Assembly: GCA_963514095.1 (NCBI GenBank)
Contig: OY741271.1
Location: 16,651,272 to 16,715,271 of the forward strand
Length of the DNA stretch: 64,000 nucleotides
Origin: Eutrigla gurnardus
Taxonomy: Eukaryota; Chordata; Actinopteri; Perciformes; Triglidae
Direction of reading: 5' to 3'
The notes under the pieces: generated by a model
What the model was told of the DNA's origin: nothing
The model's database searches: none
What the model saw: the letters and a program-made list of their open reading frames with translations, nothing else
In this document: in pieces, positions 1-24,423 of the stretch
Layout of the letters: each line of letters begins with the position of its first letter
How positions within the stretch are numbered: position 1 is the stretch's first letter
Program-made: the position numbers and the translations under genes

Positions 1-66
1 AAGCTACAGCAGCACCCCACAGGGAGGACTGGTGATGTCTGATGGTTGTGTGATGCTGATCCCCAG

Positions 67-2068
67 CCAGGCACCATCGAGCAGGCTGTGAGCGACATCA
101 GGACCGTGGCACTCCCTTCCGAGGATGGAGAGGTGCTCAGCGTCTGGCTGCTGGCTGAGTGAGTATCCCAGCAGCATGGAACGCATCTATTACCAGCCCG
201 AAACACGAGGCGACTGCTGGGAGAGGAGCTGATGTTTGTGCACTGTGGGGTTTAAATACACGTTCATCTGATGTGTTAAAGCTAAAGACTAAATCTTTAA
301 CGGTCGGATTTTTGTTTTCACTTTAGCTGCTCCTCCATATATTTATGTGGTACAGGATATTAAGTGGGTGCCAAAGATTTGATAGTTTTTCCTCATTTTG
401 TACATTTATTGATTTACATTTTTTAAAACATGTTTTCAAATCGTGCTTTATAAGTGTAACAAAAAAAACAGAAAAAAAAACAGCTGGCATATTTTGTTTT
501 TGTGGGTTTCTGCAGAGTTGACCACTGGAACAATGAGAGGGAGAGACTTGTGCTGATAACTGATAGGTAAGTCCAAAAGTACTTTGTTGACCCCCCCCCC
601 ATGTTTGAGGAAATATCCCATATGACATTCAACATTGCATGGTTACAGGATTTGACATCTTTTGTTCGCAGGTCGCTGCTGGTGTGCAAGTATGACTTCA
701 TCAACCTGTTGTGTCAGCAGGTCATCAGGATCTCTCTCAACGCTGTGGACACGATCTCAGTGGGCGAGTTTGAGTTTCCACCCAAATCCCTCAACAAGTA
801 CGGCAGCATGTTTCAGTTGAAGTATATTAATGCCAGTGTTAACAAGTGGCTTGAGAAACTGTTAAAATATTGCAGGGAAGTTTTTTTGTTTGTTGCTTAG
901 TTGTAAAAAAAAAAAAAAAAAAAAAAAAAAGATTTGACAGTTCAAGTTCTGCATTGTTGGTAACATTATTGTTATTTTATGTGGCAAAATTAGTAATAAG
1001 CTTATTTTTTTTAAGGTTTACAAAACGATGTATTGTAAAGAAAGTGGTAAATACAGAATATGGAGATGAAAATTAAGAAATGGAAGAGATAAAAAAAAAA
1101 AAGGCTGTAAGAATTCAGTTTTTTTTTTTTAAAGTCTCTCTCTCAACATTCTTGGCTCAGCTCAGTAGCTGTGCTTTTGTGTGCTACTGGCACATTTAAC
1201 TGGCCGATCCTTTAGTCACATTGCTCTTCTTACAGGAGGGAAGGCTACGGGATCCGTGTCCAGTGGGACAAACGTCCTCGGGCCTCGTTCATAAACCGCT
1301 GGAACCCCTGGTCTACAGAGATGCCCTACGCCACCCTCACAGAGCACCCCATGGCCCACGCTGATGAGAAGGTGGCCTCTCTCTGCCAGGTATAATCTCT
1401 GACTAAATGTGACCAAAATTCATCATCTGTTGTATTTTAAAGCTGACCCTTGTGATTATTTCACAAGACAGACAGTGGTGACTACTGGTGCTGCAGTTCT
1501 TTCATGCATAAATAGGCAACAAAACCGCTCTAGCAGTTACAGTCCAATCGAAAACAAAAGACTGATTGATGCCTTGAAAATGACGTCATCCCTACAGAGA
1601 ATGAGTTATTCATATAACTCTTATTGGCAGGGCAACAACAGTACCCGAGGCCATGTTCTGGGGGTTTGACTGCATTTTCTCCTTCAGTGCCATTAGCATT
1701 GCATCATGTAATAAATGGAGCAAGTTAATTTTAGCTGTAAAGTCTCAAGCATATTGATTATTCCACACTTGAGCAGCTCCAGAATGTTATATTCTAGACA
1801 TAATAAATATATATATATTAATAGATGAGAAGGAGTGTTCTGGTTATATGTGCTTGTTTCTTTACTTACCAAGTTGGACAACTTCAGGACCCAGCTGGTG
1901 CAGGCAGTGAAGAAAGCCCATAAGGAGCACCCCATACCCGGTCGGGCTAACGGTGTCCTGATCCTGGAGAGACCCCTGCTCATCGAGACCTATTTGGGCA
2001 TCATGTCCTTTATCAACAATGAGGCCAAGTTGGGCTACTCCATAACCCGCGGAAAGATCGGCTTCTAA
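67..2068 (+). CDS. tprg1l: Tumor protein p63-regulated gene 1-like (Mover), 3' part
   Basis: Presynaptic vesicle-associated protein with an hSac2-like domain, known in mammals as Mover, which modulates transmitter release. Five coding exons are visible: 67-158, 516-566, 672-797, 1236-1389 and 1874-2068 (stop TAA 2066-2068). Splice sites are GT-AG and the phases join cleanly, for example GA|A GTT GAC and AA|G AGG GAA. Landmark peptides are VDHWNNER, SLLVCKYDFI, FPPKSLNK, RVQWDKRP, FINRWNPWST and the C-terminal LGYSITRGKIGF, all very close to the human protein. The 5' exon or exons, with the start codon and variable N-terminus, lie upstream of the window, so the gene is partial. Nothing is broken in the visible part. 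Its neighbour wrap73 is convergent, as at human 1p36.3. Identification is firm; function is taken from the family. Confidence 0.95.
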
Positions 2069-3590
2069 AATCCAGTTTCTCCAAATTACAACCGCGTTCA
2101 ACCCGTGTGTCCATGTTCCGCTGCACCGTCTGAGGGAGGCTGTCGCTCCACTACAGTGTAATGCACAGTCTGTGTGTGAGTTGAGCCCAGAAGCTGTTTA
2201 CACAAGTGGTCAGCCTGCTGTAGGTAAATGATGCGCATCACTGCATGGACCCGTCTTTGTTTCTTGGTTGTTTTTCACGCCTTCGGTACCTTTCCCCCCA
2301 AAGAGCTGCCATACCTAAGTGGGCCTGCAGGAGTGTAAACCTATGTGACATAAGTTGGACAGAAAGGACAAAGCACTGGCATTAATTCTTCTTCTTATGT
2401 ACTTATTCTAGATTGAGTTTCTTGTTGTCTCATGCTCCTTCACCACTAACTGACTGCATTGACACACTGTCCAATATAATGAGAAGTGTAGATTTTGGTT
2501 GAGGAATGCAAACATCAGGGTTATTTCAGGGTTATGGATGTGCTTTGTTTGGGCTCGTTTCTACAACAAAAAGCAGAGTTCCATATTTGCTACATTAATA
2601 TGGTTTGAAATGAAGGATCTTATTAGTCGGATCAAAGGGCCATAGGGTAGCTTCACAGAATGGAAGAGCAGCTGTTGGATTGACGGATTGAGTCACGTCA
2701 CATGATGATTGTAATTTAACAGAAAAAACGTTCCAGGATCTGGGCTTCTGAGCTCAGCTCTGTATAGGAAATAACAGCTAGAATCTTCAGCATCAATCAA
2801 ACTCGTCCGGTGGAGATGTTAAATGATTACGTTTTACCATCCATCCTCTCTTATTTGCAAATGTTTTGCTTTTTCCGTGCTTAGTATTTATGTCTTTGCT
2901 CGGAGTAGCACGCAGAGAGCAGTATTAGCTACTATAGCTAAATGTCCTTGTATGTTACAGATGTTTTATGCAATGTGAACTTGGAAACCATGTCTTTACA
3001 TTTCTTTGTAAGTTGCCTTAAAAAGTCCTGCAATCGTTTTAGACACATTTTTGCACTCAGCTGCATTTAACCCTGCAGTGGAAATGATAGATTGGTAACA
3101 ATGAAATACATGCGGACGAAGCTTTACATCAGTTCATTAAGCACACACACACACTGTATCTTGTGAACAGGATTTAGGGGATTTCCCCCCCCCCCCTAAA
3201 CCACAACCTATAATACATCATTGTACTACCAAAGGTAATGGGTCATATTTTCATGCTTTACAATGCCAATGAATAATTGTATCCCAAGATATCCTTTTCT
3301 GGTATTTAATTTTGCACGTTCCCTGCACGTTCAGTTTGCATGACATGTTTTTAAAGGAATATCTTCAATTTATTTGTAAATACTAAATAGGTTTTATTTA
3401 GCTGCTGTTAATCTGATGCACTGAACACAGATGCTACTAGAAAATAAATATTTCATTGCAAGTTCTGAAGTCATCTGAAGATGAACTCATTATTATAAAC
3501 ATTTGAAAGAAACCTTTTGCTCTAGATATTTGTAGCACAGGAGTCACAATGGAGAATAATAAATGCAATGTATGTTCTTGTCAGGTCCTC
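2069..3590 (+). other. Probable 3' UTR of tprg1l
   Basis: AT-rich non-coding sequence follows the stop codon. Two canonical AATAAA signals occur at 3443-3448 and 3558-3563; the second is followed by a GT-rich stretch, so the transcript may end near 3580. It contains a short CA run near 3144 and a C run near 3186. The UTR extent is inferred. Confidence 0.5.
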
Positions 3591-3815
3591 TGCTCTGGTC
3601 ATTGTTAAGAAGTGCAATTACATTATAGTCATACTGTGAGGGGCATCATCAAAGTGGTTTAAAAGTTGGCTGTAATATTCACACTTTTATAAACAGGACA
3701 TCATCAGATGATGCTATAAGTATTTCCTGGGCTGAGTAAACTGTTTTGACAAACTGAACGATTTAGTTGTACAACTTTTAGTAACTCACATTAAGCTGCA
3801 TCATTTATAACAAAT

Positions 3816-3821
3816 TTTATT
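3816..3821 (-). terminator. Candidate polyadenylation signal of wrap73
   Basis: Read on the minus strand this is AATAAA, about 400 bases beyond the wrap73 stop codon. It lies roughly 250 bases from the last tprg1l signal, so the two convergent genes appear to end close together without overlapping. Inferred from sequence only. Confidence 0.5.
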
Positions 3822-4220
3822 CACAATTTCAAGGTAAAACACATACAAAATACAGTGAAATCTATAAAACTTTGTAAACCTATCTTCTCACAGTGTTTTA
3901 AATTAGTGCTTCAGTTTGCATTTGGTTATTTAAATAAAAATCCATTCTGCGTCTCTGAGGAGGGAATGTAATGGCAGGTTTTCCGTATATTTCAACTTGA
4001 CAAGAAAAGGAGCATCCCAGTAACCTGCACCGAGGGCCTTTGAAAAAAAACTTGGCTACGAGCTACAGTTCAGCATGTGGAAGTTGAGATTTTAAGGAGT
4101 GTTCCCATCAGTCTTTTTGTTGACGACATAACTCACTCGAAGTGTGCACGGCTAATTAAGCCAGACCTGTATCAGCCAGACCTGTATCCAGTCATTCTTG
4201 AGACCTGTGATTACTGCGTT

Positions 4221-15815
<11,595 letters not shown>

Positions 15816-16471
15816 CTTACAATCACAACAGTTCCTGCGCAAGAAAAAAACAAAACAATACAATTACCACAACTTTTTAAACGCCCAACTGAGTTTGTTT
15901 GAACATTAAATGCACCAGAGATGGACGCTTTTGACTGACTGCCTATTTGGATCAACTAGTGCACTTTTCAATCGTCAACACGCGATGGCGCCATGAGTCC
16001 AATAAATAAACACGCGTTACACAGTAAACACTCAACACACGTTGCACACACTGCAAAATAAATAGTTACGGTATTCTCTTATGCAACAATGGGAATTAAT
16101 AATAATGCACTGCATGGGGAAAGCACTGTGTAAAACTGGATTGAGTCCGTTTCAAAACAAAGACTCGGCAGAAAGAACTCAGCTACGGGTAGCTAAGTTA
16201 GCCTAGCCTGAGCTAGTTGACTCGCAATTAATAGTAGCGAAGTAAGGCCACACATTAACGCCGTCTAAATCACGACTTCATTGCTATTACATGGTCTAGC
16301 TGTGAACGTGTTTAGGTAGCGTCTAAGGCAGTAAAACCAGTAGCTTACATGCTAAGGTAAAGTTAGCTATTAGTTGTCACTGGACTCAACACAGCCGTTA
16401 GCAAATGACGCTAGTCGCACTTTAGCAGGAAGCTGACCGCCACTATCTTCGCCCTCATTGGTACAACTTAC

Positions 16472-16540
16472 CTCTGACGGTAATTGTGTTGCTTTCGTGA
16501 CTTTAACGAGAGACGCAAAGTGCTAGGAGCAGCTGATAAC
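16472..16540 (-). promoter_or_regulatory. Noncoding first exon of wrap73 (3' edge at 16472)
   Basis: On the minus strand ...TCAGAG|GTAAGTTG is a strong donor whose exon ends at 16472. The matching acceptor TTGTAAG lies directly before the start codon at 15815, so a 5' UTR intron (15816-16471) is likely. The 5' edge of the exon is not determined by sequence. Confidence 0.55.
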
Positions 16541-16599
16541 CTTTTTACTTCGCATGGTTGTCAGGCTGTTGTTCTAACTGTTGCTCGTTCGTTTGGATG

Positions 16600-16680
16600 A
16601 GCCGATGACAACGAACCGAAGCTGTCCAATCAGCTGCGTCTGTCGCGCTTTGCCTTCTGGGAAATGCAGTTCATTATTGT
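16600..16680 (-). promoter_or_regulatory. Candidate wrap73 core promoter with ZNF143-type site
   Basis: On the minus strand, GAACTGCATTTCCCAGAAGG (16653-16672) closely resembles the ZNF143/THAP11 promoter motif. A CCAAT pentamer sits at 16625 on the plus strand. Both lie just upstream of the inferred noncoding exon and there is no TATA box, as expected for a housekeeping gene. Inference from motif similarity. Confidence 0.45.
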
Positions 16681-16811
16681 GTTTCCTCAGTTCTTGCTGC
16701 GTTGACGTGTCAACCTCTGTGTGTATGTAGTAATATAATATCCGTATATAATAAAGTTATAAAAGCGACTACATATATTTTTCTATTACAGGCTATACGT
16801 ATACATATATG

Positions 16812-16830
16812 TATACATACATACATACAT

Positions 16831-16904
<74 letters not shown>
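16812..16904. repeat. Compound (ATAC)n(AC)n(AT)n microsatellite
   Basis: Three adjoining simple repeats in the wrap73-tp73 intergenic region. An A-rich tract interrupted by G follows at 17030-17059. Confidence 0.95.
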
Positions 16905-16909
<5 letters not shown>

Positions 16910-17801
16910 ATATTTATAATATTTTTATACTTAGGCCTAATTACTTTTCATGTCCCGCAGCTGGAAAGGGTTTCCCGCTTACATGTGCGCCCAAACCGCG
17001 CTACCGCCTCCCTTCTTCTTCCAGCGCAAAAAAAAAAAAAAAGAAAAAAAAAAAGAAAAACCGTTTCGCCTCCTCCTTGGTCTCTCTCAGCAAAGCTCAC
17101 ACTTGCCTCTACAGCATGCAAATCACTTTTCCTCTTGTGTCTCCGCAGATAGTGCTGTTTCTCAGAAAAGTCAATCATCTTCATCCGCTGTTATCATACC
17201 GTAAAGTCGGTCGATTTTTCACTTTTTTGTAGTTGCTGGTTGTTTATGGAGGGTCACTCTCTTGGCATGTTTGATAATAAACAGGCAGGTGCTCGGCGCG
17301 ACATAAATCTTGGGTATTTGGATTGGAGTAATAACCTTCAGGTACGTTGATTTATTTGAATCGCCAGCAGTAGGGGTATTGATTTAGAATGAACTGATGT
17401 CATATATATTTTTTTTAATTATTATTTCAGGCCTAGTTTGTCAGTAGACTATTTATTGTTTATCAAAATTACGAATAAAACGGAGTTGTTGACAGGGAAG
17501 TGCCAGCTTAGGTTAAGAATTTGCATTTTGGCTGTAAGATTCCAGCTATTTAAAGAGTCTTAGTTTTAAATCTTTCTGGTTATTTTGTTGATGCGATTTC
17601 AGCTTGTCGTCGATTTGGGCTAATAGTTTGTTCTGTATTATGTATTCAAGTGTAGTCCCGTATATAATTGGTCTAATGGGTTAATACAAATCTATTGTCT
17701 GACCAAAAATATATCGGCCTTACAAAGGATCCCTATAGTAGACATGCACGATGAAATAGGCCTAAGTGTAATATTACTATCCCTAACTCGATTTTCTTTA
17801 T

Positions 17802-17851
<50 letters not shown>

Positions 17852-17852
17852 C
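17802..17852. repeat. Palindromic (AT)n tract bounded by ATCGAT
   Basis: About 40 bases of AT alternation flanked on both sides by ATCGAT, so the whole segment is self-complementary. It lies between the wrap73 and tp73 promoters. Confidence 0.85.
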
Positions 17853-18779
17853 ATTCAATTATCCAACAAAATAATGATCGTCCAAATGAAATATTTCACT
17901 TGGGGCTCGAATCTAAAACAATTAATTTCTTCTCAGTAGGGACTGTGTAATTTTATGTGTGAGTAAAATGGCCCTTGGGAAGGCAGTGTGTGTGTGCGTG
18001 TGTGTGTGTGTGTGTGTTGTCATGGGTGCTGTAACCCAGGAAGGGAGACACAAAGTAGAAGACAGGTGAATATCAGTGAAGCACAATGTCAAACTTGATT
18101 GGAGGGTCTGGCATGAAGGTAAAGAACCAGCAGAGGCCGTGCTTTACAGAAATGACACAGACATGTTCTTTGTTCAAATAACAAGTGGCACGTGTTAATA
18201 AATACATAATATACATATTGATATGAGAGATACACATTTCTTGTCGATACATGGAAATATTGTAATATCTTAACGCTTATCAATAACTGCCTCACGCGAT
18301 TTCTGATCAACCTCTATTAAGAAAAGACAACCCAAACGTTCTGAAAGACGTGTATGTAGCCTATAAGGTCTTTATTAGAGAGCAGACTAATGAATCATAT
18401 TTCTGTTGGCGGCAGCCACCTCGGGAACAGCGGGAACCTGCAGCCACACAGTCCTCTATGATGCAGGCTTCTTTATCACCTCTATGCTCCAGCTTGTTTT
18501 TTTTTATATGTCACAATAATGTGACTATGTGGCATGAATCCAAGCTTAGACGAACCTGGATGTGTCGCTAAGAGCCACGTAGAACAAAACAGCCTTTGTC
18601 CAATAAACATGACACAGTAAAACTGATTAGATGTTTACTGAAGTCTTCAATCGATTCAGTAGATCGACCTACATACTAGAAACGTGAATGTAGAGATACA
18701 GTTAATTGTGAATTATTTAAACTGTCAGGGTTACTTTTTTATTTGTATTTTTTATTTTCTGCGGGTGCATCTTTACAGC

Positions 18780-18955
18780 CATGCACACTTGCCAAACTTG
18801 GTTCTTGCGCAGTCCAACTGCGCTGTTACTTAGGAGATAGCCCAGGACGCCGCTGTGGATGTAGTCAACTTTGGCAGAACTAATAGAGGATTTTGTGTGA
18901 TCGTTGACACGTCAAACTGGAGAGATGGAAAAACTCCCTTTATCAGCTTTACGCG
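18780..18955 (+). promoter_or_regulatory. Candidate tp73 TA promoter and noncoding first exon
   Basis: The sequence ends in a good donor ACGCG|GTAGGT at 18955/18956, and the next acceptor (TGTGCAG at 19515) begins the exon carrying the TAp73 start codon. Human TAp73 also begins with a noncoding exon. An ATG at 18925 opens an 11-codon reading frame that continues across the splice and stops at once in the next exon, so it would be a short upstream ORF. The 5' end is unknown. Inferred. Confidence 0.45.
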
Positions 18956-19552
18956 GTAGGTCTGCAGTCCTTTTTGATTTTCTTTGTGCTGACAAACGCG
19001 GATTTATATGACAACTTTTAGTATCGCGACGCAAACCATCGCAAAGAGGCCCGGATGTCCCACTTTACAAGTCTAAACCCTCACGATAAATAATTTATCA
19101 TGTGTTCCATCAAAATAAGACACCGAGTTTTCTGTCAGTTTTTGAGTTATTGCGTAAATAGTTCTCGATGCTGTCCGCCGCAGTTCCCCTTGCTGTTTGC
19201 TCCGGTAGCTCCACGATGGCTGGACACGTTACGTTAGCAGTGGCTGGCTGTGCTATTTAGAGATAGAGGCCGAGGTGATGCTCACACTTCGCGGAGTGAG
19301 TGAGACGGTGATGAGGCAGGCAGGTTTGGGCACGCCCAGGTCCCCTGACGCCGCCTCACAGGGACTACATTGGTGTGCTCACACCAATGAATGAACGTGT
19401 GTGCGTGTGTTTTTTTGAATTACTTCCTCTCCTTTTTGAACACCTATAAGATGATCATCTCGTAGCTTGTCTAGTCTGTCTTATGTGAACAGTGTATTTC
19501 ATTCTGTGTGTGCAGAGTGATCTGTCCCTCACCAGACTACCCATCCTCTAAG

Positions 19553-20939
19553 ATGTCCCAGTCCACTATTACTGAAGAAGGAGGCACCTTCGAGCACCTG
19601 TGGAGCTCCCTGTGAGTGTCAACAACACCTGCTGGCGATTGTTTTACTCTCATATGTTCGAAATTACAAAAATGTATTAAACGTTTGAAATACAATAATC
19701 ATCACCTACTTTTAAGTGAATGAGTAAATTATGATATGATTATTCCAAACTGAGCATCAATTCATGACTGTCTGTATAGCATGTAAGGGCAAGTAAACCC
19801 CTTTTTGGGCTGAATAATTAACATATTTATTCAAGGTTTTGGTATGCAGACATAATCAAAAGCTCAGAGCAAACGCATATCTGCATTTTATATTCATCTC
19901 TTGCTTTCGGTGCGTTTTGCTGCACATGAGAAAATGTGATTCATATTTCCGATTCTTGCTTAGTGTTGCACTGAACCTTCTGGAAGTTTTCCCATTGCAT
20001 TTTATGAGAATACAATAAATAATATCACAGCAGTTTTAATATTAAAAATATTTTTATGATATCCAGTCTAATGTTGGGCAAAAATCTTTTATCTCAAGTC
20101 TTCTTTTTTACTTCTAGTCTACTTGGGAAATACCACATTGTCTCCCTGTAATAAAACAAGCAGTTCAGAAATATTCTTTCATTTTTTTCAAACAATAAAA
20201 AAGTAATTTTCTTTGCTCAGCTAGTCATGTGACATGCTTGCGCTATGTTAATTTTTTGAAAGCTCATCCCTCGTTTCCTCAACTTGTATCGATGGCGTCA
20301 TGTTTTCATAGGGAGCCAGACAGCACCTACTTTGAGCTTCCACCAGGCAGCCAGCCAGGGGAGCGCCCAGTGCCTTCTGTCAGCACCCCGGGGAGCCACC
20401 GCAGCGCTACGGAGGTCTCCATGGACGTCTACCAAATGAGGGACATGAACGACAACGTGATGGTAGGAACATGGGTTCACATTGCTGTTCACTTCGTATC
20501 GTTGTGGTAAATCTGTTTTACTTTTGCTGTTACCTGGAGTGTGTTTTCCTCCTCTCTGTCAGATGTTTCTTTCTTCACTTTAGAGGACATTACACTGACT
20601 GACGTTAATTTCCTGGAGGCTTACCCTAGCCATGACTGCTACTTGCCTAATCCTAACCCTTAACTTTACCCGAACCCAAACCAAGTTTTCACCTAAAATA
20701 AGTGAAGTTATGGGGACATGCATTTTGAGAGGTATGTGGCCACAATGAGACGCACATAAACACACACAGCCACACTTCTAAAGATCTTTTCTTTTCCCAT
20801 TTTGTATGTTGTGTCCTTTTACATTTTTTTCCCTCCAGTGTTGAGGAGTTTCCCTCCGCTGTAGTTTCCCTCTTCTCTGCAGCCTTTTCCCTCTCTCTCT
20901 GTCTCCCTGCTGAGCAGGCTGGAGGGGCTGTGGGGAGTG

Positions 20940-20982
<43 letters not shown>

Positions 20983-22697
20983 AGGGATGGCTAATTAAAC
21001 CCCTTTGCTGCTCCCCCGTAGAGCCATCTGTAGACTGGGCTGTGTCTGTGCAGTTAACATAATCAGCATGCATGTATGTTTGCAGGTGTATGTACCTGCA
21101 TATTTCTGTTCCTGGAAGGAAACGTCATATCCACAGAGTATGCCATCTTTTTATGAATGAAGCTTTTGGCGGTATCACACAGATATGGGCAGTTCATTTG
21201 TTCGCTTGATCAGTCTCCAAACATGAAAAGGGAAGTTGTTTCCAAACACTCCCATGTTTCCTTCCCCTTCAGATCTAGAATATTGGTAGATCTAATCTTT
21301 AAGTGGGCCTGCCAGGGCCTGTCTGGGCCTGCCTGGGCCTGCCTGGGGTGGTTAATGAATAGTCATGGCAGAAATAAGGGGGCGGAGCTAGGATTTGTTG
21401 TTAGGTGCCTATGCAAGGCAAGTTGAGGTGGCCCAGACAGGCAAGGGAAACAAGTTGAGGGGAAGAGAGGCAGGGCATCCCCTGCATCCTCCATCATGTC
21501 CTGCTGCACAGAGGGACAGCTGGCCACATGGACTCCACTCTTACAGTCACTCTTGACCACAGCAGACTGTAAGTCCTATGACAGCCGGGTCACAGAGACA
21601 TTGTAGGAACACCCCATCTTGTCTTTCCAGGACCATAAGATGCTGTGTGGCGTGGTAAGTGGAGGTTTATGTTTATGTTTTTGCATATGCAGGACTTTTT
21701 CTCAATGTTTGAAGATAGTGAGATAGCGAAGAGATGGTTTGTGTTAAGGAGTGAAGAAACTCTGGTATTATTTCCAAATTGTTGCTCATCAAACATGGAC
21801 CAGGGAAACGGGGGATTTGTTTGTGCTTGTGACTCGTCGTCCTCTCTGAGAGCGGGTTGATATTTCAAGATCAAGCCTGCTTCAGCTTGTATTTCTTTTC
21901 ATGAATGCATAAGTGGCCGTGGCTCCTTGCCTTTGAACTAGTGTGCTTATTCTAGTACAATAGATATGTATCCTGGTATAATGGAGCTCGATTGATCATC
22001 ATTACATCAACAAGTTGGATTCTTTTGGAAAGATGGATGGTGACTCATGTCCCTGAATCACTGACACGTGTTGATCCAACTACATGCTGTAATGGCTCAC
22101 CGGTGTTTTCCTTCAAATCCTCTGCCATTAAGTCTATAAAGAGGAAACTATGAAGATATTTTTTTTAATGATACAAATTCCACATGTTTGCATGAATGTG
22201 GACCTCTCAAGAATGAATGGCACATCCCGTTCCTGCACTTTGCCAAATATTCCCAACAGGGGGCAACCTTCTTAAACATAACGCCACATTTCACCTCCTC
22301 TCCTCCTCGCCTTGATCTAACATAGCTCGTTGGGACATGCTGCAGTTTTGATGCCATGTCATCATTCATGTAGCCTAATTTTTGGTCATGTTGTTTCCTT
22401 TATGTCAACAGGGCCATATAGCAACATGTGGGTCCTGTGTTGTTAACTATTTAATAAGTAGCTGTAAACAGAGGCATTCAGCAGGGTGATATTCTCCTTA
22501 AACCCAGCACATAATGTTTCACTCATCTTGACAAGTGAGGGTTGTTGTGGCGGGCTTATCTACGTCTCCAAATGTTTTCAGCCTTTAAAGCTCGGCTTTG
22601 AGTGGCAGCTACCAGGAAGGCTGCCCATAGGGGACATCAGATGCTGTTGGGATGGGAAGCTTCAACACACACACACACTCACACACACACACACACT

Positions 22698-22793
<96 letters not shown>

Positions 22794-22882
22794 CAGCAGA
22801 GGATTTAGCTCTGTTTCAACTTGTTACGGATCAAGTTTAGGTATTAAGACCAAGCACACCTGTGAGCGGATGGGTCTGTGTG

Positions 22883-22946
<64 letters not shown>

Positions 22947-24364
22947 TGACACACACCTGGGCTTAACTTGCGCCGTAAATCCCCTTGGACAATACTCATT
23001 CGGAGAAGATTTCAAAGGTAGTCAGCTATTAATGGGAGGACAGAATTATTTTTTATACACCTTTCATGAGAAAATAAACATCAGGGCACAATAGCCTACA
23101 CACTCATTTTCATGTTTCATGAGGGTGAACACATTTGTATTGCAGCAAATTTTATAAGGGCCTATATTTATTCCTATACAGACATGAGACACAGTTAAAG
23201 CTGCCAATAACATTAATTTTCTATATCAAAAAAGAAAAGGAAAAAAAATAATTTGATTGATTGTTTTCTCTGCAAAATATATAATAAATAGGGGGAAAAA
23301 TTATGTAATCCAAAATTACATTCAACAAAAACCTCATTAAGGACAAAGTAAAGATACAATTTCTCACATTTGAAAACCAGTGTAAGGAAATGACTATTAA
23401 TTCAATCAAAACAGGTATTAGTTGTTTTGAACCCAGCTGTCTGTATGACATGTGTTGCATTGCATGTGTGTGAGTGAGTTAGAGTCAATGTATAGATCCG
23501 AACGCCCACTGCATCCTCATTTAAACTCGACAGTTTGCATTAAGTCTAGGACATTGACCTGTCCCTTTGCTTTCATCTGGTGAACCATGGTATGAAGTTT
23601 AGTTTACATTTCCTTGTGTAACTTTGTCTTAGATTTTGTGTCTGTTAGTCGTCATTGTCTGATATTAAAAACATAAAGCAGGTTGGTGTTTTTAAATTAT
23701 AATAATTGTTATAATTATTATTATTATTATTAGTGAATAATGAGATCAGCAACCACAGTCTAAATGAACATGAGGTGTGCAAGGGGGGAACCAGGTGAAA
23801 GATACCGCTGCTTTCATGCTTTCAGCTGGCATACATATGTTATCTTCTGCACTTTGTTTTCTCCAGGTGCAAAGAGAATGAAAAACCATCACATTCTTGG
23901 TGAGAGATTGTTGCAGTTTTGTGCTTTTTTGTGGCTGACAGGTCAAGGAGGTTATTTTCATTTAAATGTCTCAAGGTGTGACGTTTAAAGATCGTTTTAC
24001 TTGCAGTTCGAGCTGCAGAGGGCATTTCATTATTCCTTTTTAAAGCAAATCAGATTCATTTTAAATTGGTGGCATTTTCTGTGTCCAAATATGAATATCT
24101 GTATCCCCAAAAACATTATTAATTTGTTAAATAATTGGGGCTGCTGCCTCTTCGTCGACTAAAAAAAAGTAAAAAAGTAAAAAGAGAAAAGGATACAGTT
24201 ACTAAGGCTTTTGTTCCAACAATTTCCATCAAGCATTAATGATTTACTCCAAGGTGTCCAAAGTGCTGCTCAGTCCTGACTGCTGATTTAATTCTTTATT
24301 GATATACAATATCAATAGGGGGTGGGGGGGTCTGACCCTTGAACTCTTGTTCTTTCATGTGTTT

Positions 24365-24423
<59 letters not shown>

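Larger units (their letters stand above)
16681..18780. other. Intergenic region between divergent wrap73 and tp73
   Basis: Besides the simple repeats listed separately and a TG run at 17987-18019, I see no gene. Open frames across the A-rich and AT tracts are low-complexity artefacts. Confidence 0.6.
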
